Shown in pieces: positions 58,041 through 64,000 of a stretch of 64,000 nt of DNA; the first letter of the stretch is position 1, and every line of letters begins with the position of its first letter. A model generated the notes under the pieces. It was given only the letters and a program-made list of their open reading frames with translations. It had not been told where the DNA came from and did not search any database. Origin of the DNA: Actinomadura sp. DC4. Its GTDB lineage: Bacteria; Actinomycetota; Actinomycetes; Streptosporangiales; Streptosporangiaceae. The translations under genes and the position numbers were made by a program. The stretch spans positions 186,001 through 250,000 of the forward strand of contig NZ_JAUEQY010000008.1 of NCBI RefSeq assembly GCF_030406325.1, given 5' to 3'.

Positions 58041-58450
58041 ATCGGTCTCCCCTCGGGCTGGCGCGGTGCGGCGGTGAGGTGCTCACCGAGCTGTTCGACG
58101 AGTTCGTTCATGTTGTGGCCCAGGAGGCCGATGTCGGACTCCTCGGCCGCCACGACCGCGAGGTGGGCGCCCTCTCCGGCCGCCACGATGAAGAGCAGAC
58201 CGCCGTGGAACTCCGTCATCGACTGCCGCAGGTCGCCGGTGCCGTCGCCGAACTCGATGGACGCGGCGTGGGACAGGCTCTGGATGCCCGAGGCGATGGC
58301 GGAGAGCTGGTCGGCCTGGTCGACGCCCAGCCCGTGCGTGTTGCAGAGCTTGAGGCCGTCTTTGGACAGCACGAGGGCGTGCCGGGTCCCCGGCGTCCTC
58401 TCCAGGAGGTTCTCGAGCAACCAGTCGAGATCACGATCTGTGGTCTTCAT
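58037..58450 (-). CDS. cvnB: Conservon Roadblock protein CvnB
   Basis: 137-residue Roadblock/LC7 protein: DLDWLLENLLERTPGTRHAL, VLSKDGLKLCNTHGL, DQLSAIASGIQSLSHAASIE, GLLFIVAAGEGAHLAVVAAE. Standard conservon order A-B-C-D. It differs from the two Roadblock-type proteins at 14692 and 15237, which lack a GTPase gene. Confidence 0.93.
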   Translation of the reverse strand: MKTTDRDLDWLLENLLERTPGTRHALVLSKDGLKLCNTHGLGVDQADQLSAIASGIQSLSHAASIEFGDGTGDLRQSMTEFHGGLLFIVAAGEGAHLAVVAAEESDIGLLGHNMNELVEQLGEHLTAAPRQPEGRPI

Positions 58451-58549
58451 CGGGATTGCGGGCGACGACCACGGCGCTCGCGCCGGAGGACGCCCCCTCC
58501 CTCCAATCTCAATCCGTTGTGGTGCCCGGCCGGCCGACCGGCACAGGAG

Positions 58550-59959
58550 TCAGGTCTCGTCGTGGGGCGCGACGTCGTCGTCGGCGCCTTCGGGTCGATC
58601 GACCTGCGGAGTCCGGCCGGTCTGGATCGCGTCTCGGAACGTGCTGAACTTCGCCGCGGTGTCGGACGGGCGGCCCGTCGCCGTCCGGGCCGCCCCCGTG
58701 ATCGCCGGCCGGGACGCCGCCGCGAGCGTCTGGCCACGGCGCCGCTTCGGCAGGCCGCCGGTCTCTCCTTCGGGAACGTCCATGGATTCCGCCTCCTCCG
58801 GCGCGGCCGCGGTCACGGCCGCGGTCTGCGGCTCGTCCGGAGCAGGCGCGGTCCGCGGAGGCTCCGCGGGCTCCTCGATCTCCGTGATCAGCCGCCGGGG
58901 GATCATAACGACGACGCCGGTGCCGCCGCGCGAAGAAGGCCGGAAAGAGACGGTAAGGCCGTACTTTCGGGCGAGGCAGCCCACGACAGCCAGGCCCAGC
59001 CGCGTACCGGACAGCGTCGTCAGGTCGAGCTGTGCCGACGAGACGGCCTGCTCGGCCCGGCGCAGCGCGGCCTGGCTCATGCCGAGACCCGCGTCCTCGA
59101 TCGTGATCACGACGCCCGCGTGGACCTCCTCCACGTACACGTGGACCTCTTCGGAGGGGGGCGAGAAGCTCGTGGCGTTGTCCATCAGCTCGGCGAGCGC
59201 GTGCATGACGCCTTCGGCGGCGTACCCGGCGACCGCCGAGGTGCTGGTCGAGTGCATCCGTACGCGCTGGTAGGCGCTGATCCGGCCCACCGCGCCGCGC
59301 CCGATGCTCTCCATCGTGATCGGCTTGGTCCAGCGCCGTCCCGACCGGGCGCCGGTGAGCACCGCGATGCTGTCGGCCAGCCGACCCGCCTGCGCGGTGC
59401 TGTGATCCAGCCGCAGCAGGTCGCCGAGGACCTCTTCGTCATGCCGCTGCTCCATGTCGCGCAGGTCGGCGAGCATGCTGGTGGCCAGCGCCTGGACCCG
59501 GCCCGCGGCGCTCGCGCAGGCGGCCATCGCCGCCGCGCGCATGCGCTCGCCCCGGCCCACCTCTTCGGCGAGCGTCCGGAGCGTACGCCGGTGCGCGTCA
59601 CCCGCCGGCTGGGGCATGTCGGAGAGCACACTGTCCACCGACGCGCCGTCGCGCAGCCGCTTGACGACCTGGGGCATCGCCTCGTCGGCCAGCCGGACCG
59701 CCTCGGCGTCCAGGGCGGAGACGCGGTCGCGCAGGCCGCGTACGGTGTCGCGGCCGTACACCACGAGCGCCACGGTGACGAAGAACAGAACCGCCGCCGC
59801 ACCCGAGCACACGGCCACCAGCGCGCGATCCGCCGAGGCCTCGGCCACCGCCCACAGGCACGCGCCCACGGTGATGACCGCCGCGGCCGGCAGGGCGAGC
59901 ACCGCCCTGTTCGCCGGCAGGCGGCCTGCCGTGCGGCGAAGGATCGTGTGTGCTGACAT
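58550..59959 (-). CDS. cvnA: Conservon sensor histidine kinase-like protein CvnA
   Basis: 469-residue membrane protein. Two N-terminal helices (AVLALPAAAVITVGACLWAV and AVCSGAAAVLFFVTVALVVY) with only a short loop between them precede a coiled linker. The HATPase_c domain has N box AELMDNATSFSPP, G1 in EDAGLGMS and G2 near GTRLGLAVVGCLARKYGL. The phospho-acceptor His region is DLLRLDHSTAQAGRLAD. The C-terminal 90 residues are disordered Pro/Ala/Thr. There is no extracellular sensor domain of note. ATG at 59959 follows GAGGAG. Confidence 0.93.
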   Translation of the reverse strand: MSAHTILRRTAGRLPANRAVLALPAAAVITVGACLWAVAEASADRALVAVCSGAAAVLFFVTVALVVYGRDTVRGLRDRVSALDAEAVRLADEAMPQVVKRLRDGASVDSVLSDMPQPAGDAHRRTLRTLAEEVGRGERMRAAAMAACASAAGRVQALATSMLADLRDMEQRHDEEVLGDLLRLDHSTAQAGRLADSIAVLTGARSGRRWTKPITMESIGRGAVGRISAYQRVRMHSTSTSAVAGYAAEGVMHALAELMDNATSFSPPSEEVHVYVEEVHAGVVITIEDAGLGMSQAALRRAEQAVSSAQLDLTTLSGTRLGLAVVGCLARKYGLTVSFRPSSRGGTGVVVMIPRRLITEIEEPAEPPRTAPAPDEPQTAAVTAAAPEEAESMDVPEGETGGLPKRRRGQTLAAASRPAITGAARTATGRPSDTAAKFSTFRDAIQTGRTPQVDRPEGADDDVAPHDET

Positions 59960-60464
59960 CGATCAGCTCCTCGTCAGCGGTTTGGGCGGACAGACCGGTC
60001 GGGCAGAGCCGAAAATTCCGCACCGTGCGGTCGAGGACCCACCCGGCCTACGGAACGTCGCACAGTCCCCATACGGACCTGCTGGAACCTGCGCCGCTCG
60101 CGAGACCGAGATCCTAATGCGCCACGAGGTGGTTGACCACCCTTTGTAGTTCTCTGCCCCCATTTGCGTGTTTCGAGCGTCATGACTGACGGTCAGTTAC
60201 TCCGCAGGTCACAGGAATGCCGGGCTCTGTCACCAGGCACGATAGATGCCGCCATCGTGTCCCGGCCCGGTCCTCGCGCCAGATCATCGTGTCCACACCT
60301 GGACGCGGGTGAACTCCGTATGGATGGGCGTTGAGCCGCATATTGCGGAAAAAGGCCGATCAATCTGGGGAAATATGGCCGATGGGCCTGGTCCCGGTCT
60401 AGGATCGCCGTCCTACGGGCGACCGGTCCCGTCTTGAGTCGATCGATATCGCGGGTGATGGCAC
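59960..60464. other. Divergent control region between cvnA and the P450 gene
   Basis: About 500 bases without a gene that I can support. It must carry promoters in both directions. CCGCATATTGCGG (60336-60348), a perfect 5-3-5 palindrome, lies 117 bases before the P450 start. AT-rich sequence around 60345-60385 contains GGCCGATCA and GGCCGATGG repeats. No RNA gene seen. Confidence 0.45.
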
Positions 60465-61688
60465 ATGGTGCAGGGGAAAGTGCCGGAGACCGGCGGCGCG
60501 GTGCCGCTGTACGGGGAGCGCTTCGAAGGGGCCACCGAAGAACTGTTCCGGGAGATGCGGCGGGAGCACGGTTCGGTCGTGCCGGTCCTGCTCGAGGACG
60601 GCGAGCCCGCGTGGCTGGTCATCGGCTACCGCGAGGCGCATCAGGTCCTCGCCGACAGCCGGCTGTTCTCCCGCGACCCGTACCGCTGCAACGGCCCGGA
60701 CTACGTGCCGCCGCAGGCCGTGGGCTACACGCCCGGCATGCTCATGTCCCTCGACGGGGAGGTCCACGCGCGTCGCGTCGGCGCGGTCGCCGACGCGCTC
60801 GCCGAGGTGGACCAGTTCCAGCTCCGGGGTGACTGCGAGCGGTTCGCCGACCGGCTGATCGACACGTTCGCCGCCACCGGCGAGATCGACCTCATGGAGC
60901 ACTACGCGTACCGGATGCCGGCGCTCGTCATGGGCGGCATGCTGGGACTGCCCGACGCGGACCTCCTGGGCGTCGCCGAGGACATGAAGATCATGAGTAA
61001 CGGCCGCGAAGACGCCATGGACGCCTACATCCGGTTCACCGGCGTGATGGCGCGTCTCATCGAGGCCAAGCGCGTACAGCCGGGGCAGGACGTCATGTCG
61101 CGCCTGCTCGGGTACGACACGGGCATCACCGACGAGGAGCTGATCCACGACATCCTCGTCGTCATCTCCGGCAGCCAGGACAACACCGCCAACTGGATCG
61201 GCAACACGCTGCGCCTCATGCTGACCGACGACCGCTTCGCGCTGACCCTCTCGGGCGGCCGCAGCAGCGTCGGCCAGGCGCTGAACGAGGTGCTGTGGGA
61301 GGACACGCCGGTCAAGGCCGCCCCGGGCCGGTGGGCGACGCGGGACACCGAGCTCGGCGGCCGTACGATCCGGGGCGGTGACGTGATCATCGTCGGGCTG
61401 GCCGGCGCCAGCGCCGACCCCCGCGTGCGCTCCACCGTCCACGGCGACTCGGGCGGCAACCACGCCCACCTCGCGTTCGGCACCGGCGACCACGGCTGCC
61501 CGCATCCGGCGCCGGAGCTCGCCGAGGTCATCGCGCGGACCGCCATCGAGGTGCTGCTCGACCGCCTTCCGGACGTACGCCTCGCGGTTCCGGAGGAGGA
61601 GCTGCAGTGGCGGCCGGCCTTCCACGTGCGCGGCCTGGCGGCCCTACCGGTGCGTTTCACCCCCGCGTACGTCGTGGAGCACGGCTGA
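60465..61688 (+). CDS. Conservon-associated cytochrome P450 without the EXXR motif (CYP157-like)
   Basis: 407-residue P450. The heme loop is LAFGTGDHGCPHPAPELA with axial Cys 345, and the I-helix is VVISGSQDNTANWIG. In the K-helix the expected ExxR reads E275-V-L-W278 (LNEVLWEDTPVKAAPGRW), so the otherwise near-invariant Arg is Trp. Streptomyces conservon P450s of family CYP157 are known for the same lack. ATG at 60465. Here the gene diverges from cvnA instead of following cvnD, which is unusual. It may act in a signalling or tailoring role; the substrate is unknown. Confidence 0.9.
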   Translation: MVQGKVPETGGAVPLYGERFEGATEELFREMRREHGSVVPVLLEDGEPAWLVIGYREAHQVLADSRLFSRDPYRCNGPDYVPPQAVGYTPGMLMSLDGEVHARRVGAVADALAEVDQFQLRGDCERFADRLIDTFAATGEIDLMEHYAYRMPALVMGGMLGLPDADLLGVAEDMKIMSNGREDAMDAYIRFTGVMARLIEAKRVQPGQDVMSRLLGYDTGITDEELIHDILVVISGSQDNTANWIGNTLRLMLTDDRFALTLSGGRSSVGQALNEVLWEDTPVKAAPGRWATRDTELGGRTIRGGDVIIVGLAGASADPRVRSTVHGDSGGNHAHLAFGTGDHGCPHPAPELAEVIARTAIEVLLDRLPDVRLAVPEEELQWRPAFHVRGLAALPVRFTPAYVVEHG

Positions 61689-61831
61689 CCCCGTCGCCGT
61701 GACCGCGTGAGGTTGGCCGTTTCAGGACATGCCCGCCGTCCGCATGCCCCGAGGGCGTGCGAACCGGCTGCGGGCCTGCGGCGACGAGACCCTCGACCCG
61801 GTATCTAACGGTCAAAAGCTGGCAAAGTAGT

Positions 61832-61846
61832 CATCTGGCGCAGATG
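61832..61846. promoter_or_regulatory. Palindrome upstream of lanKC
   Basis: CATCTGGCGCAGATG, a perfect 6-3-6 palindrome, lies 129 bases before the lanthipeptide synthetase start in an otherwise gene-free stretch (61689-61974). Possible operator; regulator unknown. Confidence 0.4.
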
Positions 61847-61974
61847 CGGTCGATAGGTGATACTCGGACCCACAAAGCGCGGAACCCTTTTCTTTCGTCG
61901 TTTCGAATTCCCGCCCGCACTGCCACGTGGGCCGCTCTCGGCGTGCCCGGTCGGCCGGTGAGAGGAGTGATTCG

Positions 61975-64000
61975 GTGGCACTGGACATGTCGTTCCTGAT
62001 TGCCGATCCGGATTACTACGAACCCTGGGACAAAGCCGATCCGGGCCCGCGTTTCGACGCGGGCGTCATGCCGCCCGGCTGGACGCGGCTGGACGATGGC
62101 GCGTGGACTCACTGGGGCAGGGCCGGTCTCGTCGTCCCGGACCAGGGGTGGAAGATCCACGTGTCCAGTTCCCTGCCCAACGCGCAGCACGTGCTGGCCG
62201 TGGTCTCGGCGGTGGCCGTCGAGTCGGGCGTTCCGTTCAAACACCTGGCCGGCCGCAACACGTTCTTGATGGCGCACGACAAACATGCCAACCGGGTGCA
62301 GAGCGGAAAGTTCTGCACTCTCTATCCGCCCACCGAACAGTGCGCGCTGCGGATATTACGCCGGCTGGCCGATGATCTGTCCGGGATCGGCGGGCCTTTC
62401 GTGCTTTCCGACCGTCGTTTCGACGCGAGCCAGTGCGTCTCCTACCGGTACGGGGCGTTCCGCGGCCGGTTGCGAATCGACGCGGAGGGCCGGCACATAC
62501 CGACCATGGCCGGCTCGGACGGTGCGGAGATCGACGACGTACGCCGGCCGTCGTTCTACCTGCCGCCCGGCGTCTCCGATCCGTTCCGGCAGGCCGTCCC
62601 GGACACCGGCGACGGGGCGGTCGCGCTGCACGGCTACACCTTCGAGGCCGTACTCCGGCACAGCAACGCCGGCGGCGCCTACCGGTTCCGCGCCGAGGAC
62701 GGCGAGCCGGTGTTCCTCAAAGAGGCCAAGGCGCACAACGGCTACACCGCCGACGGTGCCGACGCGAAGTCGCGGCTGAACGCCGAGTACCTGACCCTGC
62801 TCGCGATCCACGCCCGCGAGCCCGGCCTGTGCCCGCGGCCGGTCGAGCTCTTCCACCACTGGGAACACAGCTTTCTCGTCACCGAGTTCGCGTCCGGCAT
62901 CCCGCTGTACCGGTGGATGGTCATCAACAACCCGGCGTTGCGCATCGGGCCGCACGTTCACGAGGTCGCCGCGTACCACCGCCGCTGCCTGGCCGTGCTC
63001 GACCGGCTCGACGCCCAGCTCGGCCGGCTGCACGAGTTGGGGTACGTCTTCATCGACCTCAGCCCGACCAACGTCCTGGTCGACGATGACGACGAGGTCC
63101 GGCTGATCGACTTCGAGGCGGTGCAGCCGGTCAAGGCCGTAGGGCGGATCATGGGCACTCCGGGCTACCTGCACCCCGACGCGTTGTCCCTGGCCGGGCG
63201 CGATCCCGTGGAGATCGACCGGTACGGCCTGGCCGCCCTGGCGCTGACACTGGTCTTCCCGCTGCACGAGGTCGCCGAACGCCATCCGCGGGCCCTGGAC
63301 CATCTGCACGCCGACCTGTCCGAGCTCGCCCCGGTCGCCCCCCGGTTATGGCGTAGCGCCATTCGCTGCCATGACCGTGCGGAGGAGTCCCGCCTGCCCA
63401 CGCCGGAGGCCGTACGCGATGACCCGTTGGCCGCGTTACGCGAGCTGGCCGACCGTACGGCGGACACGCTGGAGGCGATGGCCCGGCCCGGCGACCCGGC
63501 GCGGGTCTACCCGACCGGCCCGCTGGGCCACGAGACCGACACCCGTGCGGTGGCGGCCGGGACCGCCGGCGTGCTGTGGGCGCTGCACCGCGCCGGCCGT
63601 AAGTGCGACCCGGTCATCGTCGGCCGGCTGCGGGACGACGCATTGGCCGCGGCCGACACCAGCGCTCCCGGTCTGTTGCACGGCAGCGCGGGGGTCGCCT
63701 GCGTACTGGCCGGTCTTGGGGAGTCCGACGCGGCCGAGACCCTGCTCACCGCGGCGGCGGAACATCCGCTGAACGACGCGTCCGCCGCCCTCGGCGGCGG
63801 TGCGGCCGGGACCGCGCTCGGGCTGTTGGCCCACCACCGGCTCACCGGCGAGCGGCGCTGGCTGGACCTGGCGCAGCGGCTGCTCGACGACGTTCCCGAG
63901 GGCCCCGAGCTCACCTCGCGGCTGAGTTCGACCAGCCAGTCCGGGCTGGTGGGCGGACGGACGGGTGTGGCGCTGGCACTGTACGCGCTCTATCGCCGAA
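61975..64000 (+). CDS. Class III lanthipeptide synthetase LanKC (partial at window end)
   Basis: Three-domain enzyme that phosphorylates and eliminates Ser/Thr in a precursor peptide, then forms lanthionine or labionin rings. Residues 1-215 are the lyase part (MSFLIADPDYYEPWDKADPG and GWKIHVSSSLPNAQHVLAVV). The kinase part from about 225 has the catalytic motif FIDLSPTNVLV (Asp 361) and DFE (379-381) as in class III and IV enzymes. The cyclase part starts near 510 (TAGVLWALHRAG, GLLHGSAGVACVLAGLG, SGLVGGRTGVALALYA) and runs off the window. Zinc-ligand status, which separates class III from IV, cannot be seen. GTG at 61975 follows AGGAG. No precursor gene found upstream. Confidence 0.93.
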   Translation, partial: MALDMSFLIADPDYYEPWDKADPGPRFDAGVMPPGWTRLDDGAWTHWGRAGLVVPDQGWKIHVSSSLPNAQHVLAVVSAVAVESGVPFKHLAGRNTFLMAHDKHANRVQSGKFCTLYPPTEQCALRILRRLADDLSGIGGPFVLSDRRFDASQCVSYRYGAFRGRLRIDAEGRHIPTMAGSDGAEIDDVRRPSFYLPPGVSDPFRQAVPDTGDGAVALHGYTFEAVLRHSNAGGAYRFRAEDGEPVFLKEAKAHNGYTADGADAKSRLNAEYLTLLAIHAREPGLCPRPVELFHHWEHSFLVTEFASGIPLYRWMVINNPALRIGPHVHEVAAYHRRCLAVLDRLDAQLGRLHELGYVFIDLSPTNVLVDDDDEVRLIDFEAVQPVKAVGRIMGTPGYLHPDALSLAGRDPVEIDRYGLAALALTLVFPLHEVAERHPRALDHLHADLSELAPVAPRLWRSAIRCHDRAEESRLPTPEAVRDDPLAALRELADRTADTLEAMARPGDPARVYPTGPLGHETDTRAVAAGTAGVLWALHRAGRKCDPVIVGRLRDDALAAADTSAPGLLHGSAGVACVLAGLGESDAAETLLTAAAEHPLNDASAALGGGAAGTALGLLAHHRLTGERRWLDLAQRLLDDVPEGPELTSRLSSTSQSGLVGGRTGVALALYALYRR

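Noticed and set aside
61757-61999. 80-codon ORF upstream of lanKC as a lanthipeptide precursor
   Set aside because: No ribosome binding site, overlaps the lanKC start, no leader motif and no Ser/Cys-patterned core at the C-terminus.
1-64000. tRNA, rRNA, CRISPR array, insertion sequence or integrase genes
   Set aside because: Read for cloverleaf-like stems with conserved T-loop sequence, regular repeats with spacers, and transposase or recombinase motifs; none was convincing.

Overview
The window is high-GC DNA dense in GTG and TTG starts, almost certainly from a filamentous actinobacterium. Mycothiol-dependent DinB and maleylpyruvate-isomerase family enzymes, an F420-type luciferase-like oxidoreductase, a conservon (cvnABCD with a P450), many secreted glycosidases and a class III lanthipeptide synthetase all fit. 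Streptosporangiales/Thermomonosporaceae-type organisms are my best guess from content; no rRNA or tRNA is present to confirm it. I saw no CRISPR array, insertion sequence or integrase.

Layout. 1-1730: end of a zinc/manganese ABC importer (ATPase, binding protein) behind a Zur-like dyad. 1934-9942: regulators (TetR, LysR, PadR), a P450, an aldehyde dehydrogenase, NAD kinase and a SigB/SigF-type sigma factor. 10119-14580: small membrane proteins, a DUF523/DUF1722 protein, a Tat-exported phospholipase C and a DinB protein. 14692-16858: two Roadblock-type proteins and a DUF4388-like protein. 16975-21128: DUF1003 protein, LLM oxidoreductase, serine hydrolase, CtaG and a MarR regulator with clear operators. 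21445-32718: extracellular carbohydrate-active island (beta-helix/beta-trefoil protein, frameshifted GH95-like protein, very large GH3, ROK-regulator remnant, CHAP hydrolase with bulb-lectin repeats). 32835-39371: lipoprotein, DHFR-like protein, mycothiol enzyme, multicopper oxidase, and a WD40/GIDE-like membrane pair.

39464-52273 is the most striking part: about 13 same-strand genes with tight spacing. They encode an SsuBC/TauBC-type importer with two tandem binding lipoproteins, two proteins like 4,5-dihydroxyphthalate decarboxylase, two lactonase-type amidohydrolases, a very LigJ-like 4-oxalomesaconate hydratase, an HpcH/HpaI aldolase, a ThDP enzyme, a CoxG-like protein and a terminal GntR regulator. 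I infer an uptake-plus-catabolism operon for an aromatic dicarboxylate or related oxo-acid, repressed by the GntR protein at a palindrome just downstream of a good promoter. No ring-cleavage dioxygenase is in view, so the substrate is open.

52334-56995: VOC protein, a VWA-domain membrane protein with a secreted partner, and a secreted Ig-like protein. 57092-61688: conservon cvnABCD and a divergent P450 lacking the EXXR motif. 61975-64000: a LanKC gene cut by the window end.
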